From assembly GCF_000720485.1 (NCBI RefSeq), contig NZ_JOAX01000005.1, forward strand, positions 186,001-250,000: a stretch of 64,000 bases of DNA, written 5' to 3'. The position numbers and the translations under genes are program-made. Below the pieces are notes generated by a model that was not told the DNA's origin, ran no database searches, and saw only the letters and a list, made by a program, of their open reading frames with translations. Shown one piece after another: positions 44,981 to 53,024 of the stretch. This DNA comes from Streptomyces ochraceiscleroticus. GTDB lineage: Bacteria; Actinomycetota; Actinomycetes; Streptomycetales; Streptomycetaceae. Each line of letters starts with the position of its first letter. The stretch's first letter is position 1.

Positions 44981-44999
44981 GGACCGGTCAGTGGACCGC
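44981..44999. promoter_or_regulatory. Putative IclR-regulon operator, site 1
   Basis: GGACCGGTCAGTGGACCGC in the divergent gap between the monooxygenase/dioxygenase operon and the small protein/amidase operon. The core CCGGTCAGTGGAC recurs before the IclR gene region and before the hydroxyquinol dioxygenase unit. Confidence 0.65.
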
Positions 45000-45106
45000 T
45001 GCGGCGGAACCGTCGAGGCAATGTGGTCGGATCCAGTGGCGGGGCGGACGCGCTGCCCACAGGCGCGGACCCCGCCCGTACCGAGAACCTCGAGGAGCAG
45101 CGGACC

Positions 45107-45391
45107 ATGGAAAAGGAAGAGCCGGTCGACCGCGCCCCGCGGATGACCCTGACCTGCTACAACGACACCCACGGCTACGGCTGGAAGCATGTCGACCTCT
45201 TCGTCCACGACGCGGCGGGCCGCGAGCTCGGCTGGGTGCACTGGGGTGTGCCCCAGGACGGCCCGGCCGCGGCGGACGAGGAGACCGCCCGGGTCGAACC
45301 CGCCCTGCGGCGCACCTCCGCCTGGCGCCACGGTGTGAGCGCCGGCGGTGTGGATTACTGGGAGGCCGACGCGCAGTGGGGGACCGAATGA
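45107..45391 (+). CDS. Small conserved-looking protein of unknown function preceding amidase
   Basis: A 94-residue protein starting MEKEEPVDRAPRMTLTCY. It has an aromatic-rich core (YGWKHVDLFVHD, GWVHWGVPQDG, VDYWEADAQWG), no signal peptide, no membrane helix and no motif that I recognise. It starts at ATG 45107 after CGAGGAG, and its stop overlaps the amidase start (ATGA), so the two are translationally coupled and probably act together. It could be a small accessory subunit of the amidase or of an oxygenase. Confidence 0.7.
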   Translation: MEKEEPVDRAPRMTLTCYNDTHGYGWKHVDLFVHDAAGRELGWVHWGVPQDGPAAADEETARVEPALRRTSAWRHGVSAGGVDYWEADAQWGTE

Positions 45392-46638
45392 GCGACACCG
45401 TCCGACAGCCCTGGTCCCTGAGCGAGTTGGTGGCCGATCTGAGGTCGGGGCGGTCCGCGGCCGAGGCGGCCCTCCGGCGCAGCCGCGACCGCATCGCACA
45501 GACCGAGGAGCAGGTACGTGCCTGGGTGGCCTTCGACGAGAGTCCCGCGACCGACCGCACCGGCCCCCTGGGCGGCGTCCCGATGGGCGTCAAGGACATC
45601 ATCGACCTGGCCGGGCTGCCCACCAGGTGCGGCTCGGTGCTGCGCGCCGACGCCGGCCCCGCCGAGCGGGACGCCCCTGTCGTCGGCGCCTGGCGGGCGG
45701 CCGGGGCGATCCCCCTCGGCAAGACCGTGACCACGGAGTTCGCCTTCTTCGCGCCCGGCCCGACCCGCAACCCCGCGAACCTGCGGCACACGCCCGGAGG
45801 CTCCTCCAGCGGCTCGGCCGCGGCGGTCGCCGCCGGGCAGGTCCCGCTGGCCATCGGGTCCCAGACCGCCGGATCGGTCACCCGGCCGGCCGCCTACTGC
45901 GGGGTCGCCTCGCTGGTGCTGCGCCACGGGCACATCCCCACCGACGGCGTCGCCGGCCTCAGCCCGAGCCTCGACGCGCACGGAGTCTACGCAGCCACCA
46001 CCGCCGATGTGGCCCTCGCCTGGGCGGCACTCACCGGAGAACCGGATCCGTCCCGCGACGCGCAGAGCGCCCCGCGGATCGCGCTCTGGAACGCCGCCCC
46101 CTTGGAGGCCGTATCCGACGAGATGGGTTCAGCGCTCACCTCGGCCGTGGCCAGGCTCACCGACCGCGGCGCAAAGATCGACGCCTTCCCGCTGGAGGCG
46201 CTGATCGCCGAGGTGACCGCGGCACATCCGGTGGTGATGGCCTACGAGGCAGCGCGCGAACGCTCCGCCGAACTGGAGCGCGCCGATCGTCTCAGCGCGC
46301 CACTGGCCGGGCTGCTCCGAACCGGTGCGGACACCCCGGAATCCGACTACCTCGCCGCGCGCCGCCTCGTCTCGGCCGCACGCGACGAACTCGGCACGCT
46401 CCTGTCCCGGTACGACGCGGTGCTCGGCCCGGCCGCGCCCGGGGCGGCTCCGCAGGGGCTCGACGCCACCGGCGACCCCGTCCTCAGCCGTCCGTGGCAG
46501 GCCCTCGGCCTCCCCGCGGTAGCCGTGCCGGGGCTACGGAACGAGGCGGGGCTGCCGCTCGGACTCCAGGTGATCGCGGAATCCGAGGCGGCAGCCCTGC
46601 GTGCTGCGGTCCGGGTGGAGCGAAGCCTCACCCGCTGA
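45388..46638 (+). CDS. Amidase-signature family amidase
   Basis: A 416-residue hydrolase. The amidase signature shows the catalytic Ser-cisSer-Lys triad: lysine in PMGVKDIIDLAG, GGSSSGSAAAVAAG with the cis-serine, and the nucleophile serine in SQTAGSVTRPA (usually GSDTGGS). Length is slightly short for the family (450-500). It probably releases an aromatic acid or amine from an amide before ring oxidation. Coupled to the small protein in front; convergent with the NTF2-fold gene. Confidence 0.9.
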   Translation: MSDTVRQPWSLSELVADLRSGRSAAEAALRRSRDRIAQTEEQVRAWVAFDESPATDRTGPLGGVPMGVKDIIDLAGLPTRCGSVLRADAGPAERDAPVVGAWRAAGAIPLGKTVTTEFAFFAPGPTRNPANLRHTPGGSSSGSAAAVAAGQVPLAIGSQTAGSVTRPAAYCGVASLVLRHGHIPTDGVAGLSPSLDAHGVYAATTADVALAWAALTGEPDPSRDAQSAPRIALWNAAPLEAVSDEMGSALTSAVARLTDRGAKIDAFPLEALIAEVTAAHPVVMAYEAARERSAELERADRLSAPLAGLLRTGADTPESDYLAARRLVSAARDELGTLLSRYDAVLGPAAPGAAPQGLDATGDPVLSRPWQALGLPAVAVPGLRNEAGLPLGLQVIAESEAAALRAAVRVERSLTR

Positions 46639-46654
46639 GGGGGAGGGGATCGGG

Positions 46655-47251
46655 TCAGGCGCCGGCGGCGTGCTCGTTGGTGTGGTTCGTCCCCGGCGCC
46701 TTCAGCAGGACGGAACGCTTCGGGTAACTGCTGGCGAAGAAGTCGGGCAGGTCGGCGATGGCGACGTTCTCGGTCCGGGTCCGGGTGATCTTCCATGTGC
46801 CGTCGATCTTGCGGAAGGCGTTGTTCAGCCGGCTGCCGCGGATCAGGGACGTGCCGTCCTCGAAGAGCCAGGGCTGGAAGTGGATCCACTGGCCGTCGGC
46901 CTCGTCCCCGTGCACATGGATCTGCTCCGAGGTGAGCCAGTGGGCGTTCATAAGCAGCTTCGGGTCCTGGTCCTGCGGCCAGAAGCGGTGGAAGTGCGCG
47001 CGTATCGCCTCCTTCCCCTCGGCCCGGCCGAACTGGTCGTCGTAGTAGTCCCCGACCCCCTCCCAGATGGCGTCGTCGGAGTAGAGGTCGAGGATCAGCT
47101 CGATGCGCTGCTCGTCGTTCTCCACCCCGTACTCCGGGCACGGTGTGTCGCACAGGAACATGTACCGGGCCTGGAGGCGGCGGATCTCGGCCTCGGCTTC
47201 GAGGACCTCGATGCGCTCGACCAGGGTGTCGATGGTGTCTTTGCTGCTCAT
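46655..47251 (-). CDS. SnoaL/NTF2-fold protein (hydratase/dehydratase-like)
   Basis: A 198-residue protein with an N-terminal coiled stretch (IDTLVERIEVLEAEAEIRRLQARY) and an NTF2-like domain (YSDDAIWEGVGDYYDDQFGRAEGKEAIRAHFH, GSRLNNAFRKIDGTWKI). Such proteins in aromatic operons act as isomerases, dehydratases or accessory subunits. Start ATG 47251 (MSSKDT) is chosen at the beginning of the helix. A shared 13-bp motif lies 41 bp upstream, so it likely belongs to the IclR-type regulon. Confidence 0.75.
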   Translation of the reverse strand: MSSKDTIDTLVERIEVLEAEAEIRRLQARYMFLCDTPCPEYGVENDEQRIELILDLYSDDAIWEGVGDYYDDQFGRAEGKEAIRAHFHRFWPQDQDPKLLMNAHWLTSEQIHVHGDEADGQWIHFQPWLFEDGTSLIRGSRLNNAFRKIDGTWKITRTRTENVAIADLPDFFASSYPKRSVLLKAPGTNHTNEHAAGA

Positions 47252-47291
47252 GTCGGCAGCATCTCCACCACGCGTCCCGGAAGGAATCGCC

Positions 47292-47309
47292 TGGTCCACT
47301 GACCGGAAC
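47292..47309. promoter_or_regulatory. Putative IclR-regulon operator, site 2
   Basis: TGGTCCACTGACCGGAAC; on the other strand it contains CCGGTCAGTGGAC, identical to the core at site 1. It lies in the divergent gap between the NTF2-fold gene (-) and the IclR gene (+), 115 bp before the latter. Confidence 0.65.
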
Positions 47310-47423
47310 AGCTCCGTGCACAGGGCCACGTGCCGGGCATGTGGTGGTCGAGGGGGGTTGCCAATCGGTTGACCATGGCTGAAAAATCACCATTGTTCAT
47401 TGGGATCGGCGAGGGGAAGCGGT

Positions 47424-48281
47424 ATGCGCGCGAGCGCCCAGGCAGAACGTGAAACCTCGGAGCAGGCCGCCCCGGGGACCGAGCCCGAGGTCCCCGAAGC
47501 GCCTGCGAGCTCTGTGCTCGGCAAGGCCCACCTCGTGCTCGGAGCCTTCGCCTCCGGCTCGACCTGCCTCGGTCTGAGCGAGCTCAGCCGCCGTTCCGGT
47601 GTGCCCAAGGCGACCGTGCACCGGCTCGGCACCGAACTCGTCCAGCTCGGCTATCTCAGCCGCACCGCGAGGGGGTACCAGCTCGGCTGGCGCATCTTCG
47701 AGCTGGGCCGTCTGGTGCCCGGCCCGGCCCACCTGCGGACCGTCGCGCGCCCCGTGATGCTGGACCTCCGGGCCGCGACCCAGGCAGTGGTCCACCTGGC
47801 CGTGCCGCACGGCACCGACTGCTGCTACCTGGAGCGGCTCGGCGGCCGCCGGGAGGCCGCCGTCGTCGCGGCCGTCGGTTCGAACGTATCGCGGCTGCTC
47901 ACCGTCTCCGGACGGGTGCTGCTGGCCTACAGCGACGACCAAGAGGACGTGATCGCGGAGATCGAGGCGCAGCGCGCCGACGGCCTCCCGCCGACCGACC
48001 GGCTCGACCCTACGGCGTTGCGCGCCGAGCTGGCCCAGATCCGCGCCCGCCGGTGGGCCCAGGAGCGGGAGTCGTGCATGTTCGGGTACAAGAGCTTCGC
48101 CGTGCCGATCATGTACTACGGAGACGACCGGGTCATCGCCACGATCTCCGCGACGGTCCCGGCCGACCGCCGCGACGACCAGCAGCTGATCCACGCACTG
48201 TGGGCGACGGCGGCCGACATCGGCCGCGGCCTGCACCGGCAGGGCTCCCGCACGGAGCCGCGCGTCGGCATGGCCGGCTGA
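47424..48281 (+). CDS. IclR-family transcriptional regulator
   Basis: A 285-residue regulator. After a flexible 35-residue N-terminus the winged HTH reads VLGKAHLVLGAFASG, GLSELSRRSGVPKATVHRLGTELVQLGYL. The ligand domain follows with VHLAVPHGTDCCYLERL and a C-terminal YGDDRVIATISATVPADRRDD. Start ATG 47424 has GAGGGGAAG upstream. Its position among the catabolic genes and the repeated 13-bp motif make it the likely pathway regulator. Confidence 0.93.
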   Translation: MRASAQAERETSEQAAPGTEPEVPEAPASSVLGKAHLVLGAFASGSTCLGLSELSRRSGVPKATVHRLGTELVQLGYLSRTARGYQLGWRIFELGRLVPGPAHLRTVARPVMLDLRAATQAVVHLAVPHGTDCCYLERLGGRREAAVVAAVGSNVSRLLTVSGRVLLAYSDDQEDVIAEIEAQRADGLPPTDRLDPTALRAELAQIRARRWAQERESCMFGYKSFAVPIMYYGDDRVIATISATVPADRRDDQQLIHALWATAADIGRGLHRQGSRTEPRVGMAG

Positions 48282-48303
48282 GCGCCGGGCGGCATCGCCC
48301 ATC

Positions 48304-48324
48304 GGTCCGGTCAGCGGACTGACC
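48304..48324. promoter_or_regulatory. Putative IclR-regulon operator, site 3
   Basis: GTCCGGTCAGCGGACTGACC lies here; core CCGGTCAGCGGAC differs from sites 1 and 2 by one base. It sits 38 bp before the broken maleylacetate reductase gene and in front of hydroxyquinol dioxygenase. Confidence 0.6.
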
Positions 48325-48361
48325 TGCTGTTCCGCCCCTCGGCCCGTGCAGCATGTGCGGA

Positions 48362-48770
48362 ATGAAGTTCGCACACGAGACTCCCGGACCGCCTCGCCGG
48401 ATCGCGGGTCCACGACGAGGTGATCGAGCACGTCCCGGTTGAGGCCGCCGAGCGGGCCCGTACGGGCGCACGGGAACACGCCGCCGTCCTGCCGCACGTC
48501 CTGGCGCTCAACGCGCCCCACGCCCCGGAAGCCGAGCGCAGGATCGCGGCCGCGCTCGGCGCACCCACCGCGGTCGAGGGGCCGGCCGCCCTCTACGCCC
48601 GGCTGGACGCGCCGACGGCGCTCAAGGAGCTGGGCATGCCGGAGAGCGGCACAGCCGAAGCCGTGGAGCCCGTTCTCGCCGCAGTGCCGGAAGGCAACCC
48701 CGCCCCTGTGACCCGAGACCGTCTCAGCGCACTGCTGCGGGCGGCCTGGGAAGGAGATTTCTCCCGATGA
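48362..48770 (+). pseudogene. Maleylacetate reductase, large internal deletion and frameshift
   Basis: The start MKFAHETPG resembles the first residues of maleylacetate reductase. The rest of the N-terminal and middle domains is missing. From about 48420, in another frame, the C-terminal helices follow: [37 protein letters not shown] and [13 protein letters not shown]. Only about 130 of about 350 residues remain, and the iron-binding histidines are lost. Maleylacetate reductase acts directly after hydroxyquinol ring cleavage, and the relic lies at exactly that operon place, overlapping the dioxygenase start by 4 bases. The dioxygenase start codon is kept within the relic's stop. Confidence 0.75.
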
Positions 48771-49669
48771 CCACCCACGCACCCCGGACAGCGCCCGGCC
48801 CCGAGCAGCGGATCCGCGAGGCCGAGCTGGTCGGCCGCGTCGCGGATTCCTTCGACAGCTGCCCGGACCCCCGGCTGCGGCAGCTGATGAGCAGCCTGGT
48901 GCGGCACCTGCACGCCTACATCCGAGAGGTCCGGCTCACCGAGGAAGAATGGAACCGGGCCATCGACTTCCTCACCCGCTGCGGTCACCTCACCGACGAC
49001 CGCCGCCAGGAGTTCATCCTCCTCTCCGACGTGCTCGGCGCGTCCATGCAGACCGTCACCGTCAACAACGAGGCGTACGGCGACGCCACCGAGGCCACCG
49101 TCTTCGGCCCGTTCTTCGTGGCGGACTCACCCGCCGTGCCCCTCGGCGGCGACATCTCCGCCGGTGCACCCGGCGAGCCCTGCTGGGTCGAGGGAACGGT
49201 CACCGACACGGCCGGCACCCCGCTCGCGGGGGCCCGCATCGAGGTGTGGGAGGCGGACGAGACCGGCCACTACGACGTCCAGTACGACGACCACCGGACC
49301 GCCGCCCGCGGCCACCTGTTCAGTGACTCCCAGGGACGGTTCCGATTCTGGGCGGTCACACCGACGCCGTATCCGATTCCGCACGACGGTCCGGTGGGGG
49401 AGTTGTTGGAGTCGGTGGGCCGCTCCCCGATGAGGGCCTCGCACCTGCACTTCAAGGTGGCCCACGAGGGCTGCCGCACGCTGGTGACCCACATCTTCGT
49501 CCGGGGCGAGGAACTTCTGGGCTCCGATGCGGTGTTCGGCGTCAAGGAATCACTGGTGAAGGACTTCGAGCGGCAGCCCGCGGACATACCCACGCCGGAC
49601 GGCCGGATCGTCCAAGCCCCCTGGTCCCGGGTGCGCTTCGACATCGTCCTCGCCCCCGCACAGGCCTGA
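48767..49669 (+). CDS. Hydroxyquinol 1,2-dioxygenase (intradiol)
   Basis: A 300-residue intradiol dioxygenase opening hydroxyquinol to maleylacetate. The N-terminal helical domain ([26 protein letters not shown]) is typical of hydroxyquinol and catechol 1,2-dioxygenases. The catalytic domain shows [34 protein letters not shown] (tyrosine iron ligand region), the second tyrosine in [13 protein letters not shown], and [19 protein letters not shown] with the histidine ligands. So this island routes substrates through hydroxyquinol. With its partner reductase broken, maleylacetate must be handled by an enzyme encoded elsewhere. Confidence 0.93.
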   Translation: MTTHAPRTAPGPEQRIREAELVGRVADSFDSCPDPRLRQLMSSLVRHLHAYIREVRLTEEEWNRAIDFLTRCGHLTDDRRQEFILLSDVLGASMQTVTVNNEAYGDATEATVFGPFFVADSPAVPLGGDISAGAPGEPCWVEGTVTDTAGTPLAGARIEVWEADETGHYDVQYDDHRTAARGHLFSDSQGRFRFWAVTPTPYPIPHDGPVGELLESVGRSPMRASHLHFKVAHEGCRTLVTHIFVRGEELLGSDAVFGVKESLVKDFERQPADIPTPDGRIVQAPWSRVRFDIVLAPAQA

Positions 49670-49734
49670 CGGCGGGCGCCGGCCCCGGAGGACCCGGCCG
49701 AGCGACGCGAGGGCGCATTGCGCGCGGTCGGCCC

Positions 49735-49920
49735 TCAAACAGAGGCGAGTCTGGACACGTTGATGCCCCCCTTGGCCATCTTCGTGGTGCCGTTCCTCGC
49801 GGTGGGCGCGGCATCCTGGCGGTCTTCCACGGCCTCGAGCTGCCCGCTGGGGCCGGGAGGCGCACGTCCGGCCGTAGCGAGGCCGCGGACGGCAACACCC
49901 CCACCGGAGCTTCTTGGGTT
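49735..49920 (+). pseudogene. AbgT-family transporter C-terminal fragment
   Basis: The frame reads EASLDTLMPPLAIFVVPFLAVGAA, close to the C-terminus of the AbgT relic at the left window edge (EARLGTLIARLAVFVVPFLAV). After a one-base slip it continues FLAVFHGLELP. About 45 residues of a roughly 500-residue protein remain. It lies directly after the catabolic island, together with mobile-element scraps. Confidence 0.65.
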
Positions 49921-49957
49921 CTAGCGACCATCGCAACACCTGTCCTCCGGGGACGCG

Positions 49958-50131
49958 ATGGCCTTCGAGCTTCCAAAGGTCCGGGCACCACAGCGGAAGG
50001 CGGAGCTGGCTCATGAGCGGGAGGAATACTTCCGGCTCATGGAGCATGGGGTAAGTAGCCGGGAGGCGTGCCGAATCGTCGGCATCAACCGGCGTACCGG
50101 CAAGTGGTGGCGTAACAGCGGGTACTACTGA
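49958..50131 (+). pseudogene. IS30-type transposase N-terminal fragment
   Basis: A 57-codon frame starting MAFELPKVRAPQRKAELA with a helix-turn-helix stretch LMEHGVSSREACRIVGIN then RRTGKWWRNSG and stop. This resembles the first HTH of actinobacterial IS30 transposases; the catalytic DDE domain is missing. No inverted terminal repeats were found around it. Confidence 0.65.
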
Positions 50132-50216
50132 TGGCGGGGCCTGACGCGGGGCTCCGAAGCTGATGGATTCCTTTACCAGGAAAGCGCGGCACGACCAAAC
50201 AGTCTTCTTGCGTGCA

Positions 50217-50249
50217 CTTTCATCTGCGTAACGACCTTGCAGATGAAAG
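50217..50249. terminator. Perfect 11-bp hairpin in the relic region
   Basis: CTTTCATCTGC at 50217-50227 and its exact complement at 50239-50249, separated by 11 bases. It lies between the transposase and integrase relics. It could be an old terminator or the end of a mobile element; there is no T-run. Confidence 0.4.
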
Positions 50250-50339
50250 GGCTGACATGCCTGACGCCTCCGCACCTGTTGCTGCGTTCCTCTTCTGCTG
50301 ACCTCTCGTTACGGCAACGCTGTCGCGGTCAATACGTGA

Positions 50340-50620
50340 AACTCCTACGTGTGGGAGCCCGCCCTCGCGAAGGCTGGCGTCATCCCGCCCCAGGTCGAAG
50401 GTGCGAAGCCCTGGCAGTGGGCTGCTGCGCCCAAGGACGGCTTCTATGTACTGCGGCACACCTACGCCTCCGTGATGCTGGAGGCGGGGGAGTCGGTGGT
50501 TGCGCTCGCGCGGTGGCTGTGGCACTCGTCGTCGACCATCACGTTGGACCACTACGCGCACTTCATGCCGGAGGCCGGTAATAGGGGACGGGGTGCCCAG
50601 AAACTCCCCAGGGGGTTCAG
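50340..50620 (+). pseudogene. Tyrosine recombinase (phage-type integrase) C-terminal fragment
   Basis: Just after a stop codon the frame reads NSYVWEPALAKAG, then FYVLRHTYASVMLEAGE, VALARWLWHSS and TLDHYAHFMPEAG. These are box II of tyrosine recombinases, with the R-H..Y/H..W and the nucleophile tyrosine in DHYAH. Only about the last 90 residues remain of a roughly 370-450 residue integrase. Its frame stays open to 50702, but the similarity ends near 50600. It marks a former integrative element at this boundary. No tRNA gene was found next to it. Confidence 0.75.
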
Positions 50621-50695
50621 GGCGGATCGCCAGGTCGGAGGGGCTTGTCGGTCCGTCGTGATTCCTGAGGTCAGACGGGCGTATAGCCTGGGGAA

Positions 50696-51520
50696 ATGCT
50701 GACAGAAGTCATTGCGACTCGGTATGTGACACCGCTGCGGGAAGGTGGGTCGCTGCCTGGGATCGTCGAGGGGGACGACCTCGGTACGTACGTCATGAAG
50801 TTCACAGGGGCCGGGCAGGGGCGGAAGACGCTTGTTGCCGAGGTGGTCTGCGGGCAGTTGGGGCGGCGGCTGGGGCTGCGGGTGCCGGATCTGGTGCGGA
50901 TGCAGCTTGATCCGGTGATCGGGCTGAGCGAGCCCGATCAGGAGGTGCAGGAATTGCTGAAGGCGAGTGGGGGGCTGAACCTGGGCATGGATTACCTGCC
51001 CGGTTCGCTGGGTTTTGATCCGCTGGCCTTCGAGGTCGGTGCCCGGGAGGCGGGGCGCGTGGTGTGGTTCGACGCGCTGATCAACAACGTCGACCGGTCC
51101 TGGCGGAATCCGAATCTGCTGGTGTGGCATGGGGAGCTGTGGCTGATCGACCACGGTGCGACGATGATCTGGCACCACAACTGGGCGGGCGCGGAGAAGG
51201 CGGCGCTGAAGCCGTACGACGCCTCCGATCATGTACTGGCGACGTTCGGGCCGGACGTGGCGGGGGCGGCCGAGGAGCTCGCGCCCAAGGTGACCGAGGA
51301 GCTGCTGACCGAGGTCGTCGCGGATGTGCCGGACGAGTGGCTGGTGGACGAGCCGGGGTTCGATTCGGCCGAGGAAGTGCGGCGGGCCTACGTGAAGACG
51401 CTGCTGGCGCGGGCCGGAGTGATCAGCGACAACATCAGGATCGGTGAGCGCACGGAGGACAAGCCTTCGCAGGCGCCGGGCTGGCTGGCCGGCAAGCTTC
51501 CGCGGAGGGCAGTGAAGTGA
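50696..51520 (+). CDS. HipA-like kinase-fold protein
   Basis: A 274-residue protein of the HipA-like kinase type found in actinobacteria. Visible elements: MLTEVIATRYVTPLREGGSLPG, GTYVMKFTGAGQGRKTLVAEVV (ATP-binding lysine region), FDALINNVDRSWRNPNLLVW (catalytic loop with D and N residues) and LWLIDHGATMIWHH (metal-binding D). It lacks the full HipA N-terminal lobe, so a toxin role is not implied. The -10-like TATAGC sits only 8 bp before ATG 50696, so the mRNA may be leaderless. GTGA overlap couples it to the DUF3037 gene. Confidence 0.85.
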   Translation: MLTEVIATRYVTPLREGGSLPGIVEGDDLGTYVMKFTGAGQGRKTLVAEVVCGQLGRRLGLRVPDLVRMQLDPVIGLSEPDQEVQELLKASGGLNLGMDYLPGSLGFDPLAFEVGAREAGRVVWFDALINNVDRSWRNPNLLVWHGELWLIDHGATMIWHHNWAGAEKAALKPYDASDHVLATFGPDVAGAAEELAPKVTEELLTEVVADVPDEWLVDEPGFDSAEEVRRAYVKTLLARAGVISDNIRIGERTEDKPSQAPGWLAGKLPRRAVK

Positions 51521-51912
51521 GCGGACTGCACAACGGACGGGACGTCTTCGAGTACGCGCTGCTGCGGGTCGTGCCCCGGGTCGAGCGCGGCGAGATGATC
51601 AACGCGGGCGTGGTCGTCTACTGCCACGCGCGGCGCTTCGTGGAGGCGCGTACGCATCTGGACGAGGCGCGGCTGCGGGCCCTGGACCCTTCGGTGGACG
51701 TGGAGGGCGTACGGGCTGCGCTCGGTGCCGTCGAGGGGATCTGCCACGGCGGTGAGCGGGCCGGACAGGCGGCCGGGGACGACGTGGGCCGGCGGTTCCG
51801 CTGGCTGATCGCGCCGCGCAGCACGATTGTGCAGCCGGGGCCCGTGCACACGGGGCTGACGGCCGACCCCGCCAAGGAGGCGGAGCGGCTGCTGGACCTG
51901 TTGGTGCGGTGA
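51517..51912 (+). CDS. DUF3037 family protein
   Basis: A 131-residue cytosolic protein of the DUF3037 type: FEYALLRVVPRVERGEMINAGVVVYCH near the start, then ARRFVEARTHLDEARLRALDP and a tail RFRWLIAPRSTIVQPGPVHTGL. Function unknown. It overlaps the HipA-like gene by 4 bases; the two are commonly paired, which suggests a shared role. Confidence 0.85.
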   Translation: MSGLHNGRDVFEYALLRVVPRVERGEMINAGVVVYCHARRFVEARTHLDEARLRALDPSVDVEGVRAALGAVEGICHGGERAGQAAGDDVGRRFRWLIAPRSTIVQPGPVHTGLTADPAKEAERLLDLLVR

Positions 51913-52107
51913 CGGTACCTATTGGTACTTGGCGGTACCGGTATCCAGCAGCACCTGGTGGCCTATTGGCGGGGTGGCGATGTCTAGGTGCATACGGGGG
52001 GAGAGTGCGGGCGGGTGCGGGGTTTTCCGTGGCCGCCCGCGGTCGTTCGATGCCGCAGGGGAGGCTCGACGTCGCAGGTGAGGTGTGTAACGGGGGCCCG
52101 TGGGGCG

Positions 52108-52136
52108 TTGACACGGAGTGCCCCGGCTTCTAGCGT
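52108..52136 (+). promoter_or_regulatory. Vegetative-type promoter for the SDR pair
   Basis: A -35 TTGACA at 52108-52113 and a -10 TAGCGT at 52131-52136 with exactly 17 bp between, 82 bp before the SDR start. Matches the HrdB-type consensus well. The rest of the 305-bp gap 51913-52217 has short GGTACC-rich inverted repeats but no gene that I can support. Confidence 0.7.
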
Positions 52137-52217
52137 CAGCTCTGCTGAAGCGACTAAGCGGTTGCTCACCCGCCTTCCGGGAGCGGTGAGCCGCTTTCGA
52201 GGTGAGGAGAACCCCGC

Positions 52218-52979
52218 ATGTCCACCACCGAGCAGCGCGTAGCCATCGTGACCGGCGCCGCCCGCGGCATCGGCGCCGCCACCGCCGTGCGCCTGGCCGC
52301 CGAGGGCCGCGCCGTCGCCGTACTCGACCTGGACGAGGCCGCCTGCAAGGACACCGTCGAGAAGATCACCGCGGCCGGCGGCAAGGCCATCGCCGTGGGC
52401 TGCGACGTGTCGGACTCGGCGCAGGTGGAGGCCGCCGTCGCGCGCGTCGCCGACGAGCTGGGCGCGCCGACCGTACTCGTCAACAACGCGGGCGTGCTCC
52501 GCGACAACCTGCTGTTCAAGATGAGCGACAGTGACTGGGACACGGTCATGAACGTGCACCTGCGCGGCGCGTTCCTGATGTCGCGCGCCTGCCAGAAGCA
52601 CATGGTGGACGCCAAGTTCGGCCGGATCGTCAACCTCTCCTCCAGCTCCGCGCTCGGCAACCGCGGCCAGGTCAACTACTCGGCGGCCAAGGCCGGCCTG
52701 CAGGGCTTCACCAAGACGCTCGCCAAGGAGCTCGGCAAGTTCGGCATCACCGCCAACTCCGTCGCCCCCGGCTTCATCGTCACCGACATGACCGCGGCCA
52801 CCGCCGAGCGGGTCGGCATGGGCTTCGAGGAGTTCCAGGCCGCGGCCGCCACCCAGATCCCCGTTCAGCGCGTCGGCAGGCCCGAGGACATCGCCAACGC
52901 CATCGCCTTCTTCACCGGCGAGCAGGCCGGCTTCGTCTCCGGCCAGGTCATGTACGTGGCCGGCGGTCCGCTCAACTGA
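52218..52979 (+). CDS. fabG: 3-oxoacyl-ACP reductase-like SDR (FabG type)
   Basis: A 253-residue classical short-chain dehydrogenase. NADP-binding TGAARGIGAATA at residues 12-23, NNAGV, catalytic Ser-Tyr-Lys in NLSSSSALGNRGQVNYSAAKAG, and PGFIVTDM. The overall sequence reads like FabG acting on 3-oxoacyl-ACP or CoA. AGGTGAGGA precedes ATG 52218. Followed after 45 bp by a second SDR on the same strand; probably one operon. Confidence 0.9.
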   Translation: MSTTEQRVAIVTGAARGIGAATAVRLAAEGRAVAVLDLDEAACKDTVEKITAAGGKAIAVGCDVSDSAQVEAAVARVADELGAPTVLVNNAGVLRDNLLFKMSDSDWDTVMNVHLRGAFLMSRACQKHMVDAKFGRIVNLSSSSALGNRGQVNYSAAKAGLQGFTKTLAKELGKFGITANSVAPGFIVTDMTAATAERVGMGFEEFQAAAATQIPVQRVGRPEDIANAIAFFTGEQAGFVSGQVMYVAGGPLN

Positions 52980-53024
52980 CCCGCCACGCAGCCGCCGACG
53001 TAGCCGTAAGGGATCGGAACCCAC

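Noticed and set aside
920..49920. AbgT relics as functional self-resistance or export genes for the amino-aryl product
   Set aside because: Both copies are broken; the family's link to aminobenzoyl compounds is suggestive but probably coincidental.
50100..50700. tRNA gene as integration site for the integrase relic
   Set aside because: No cloverleaf-forming stretch could be found on either strand.
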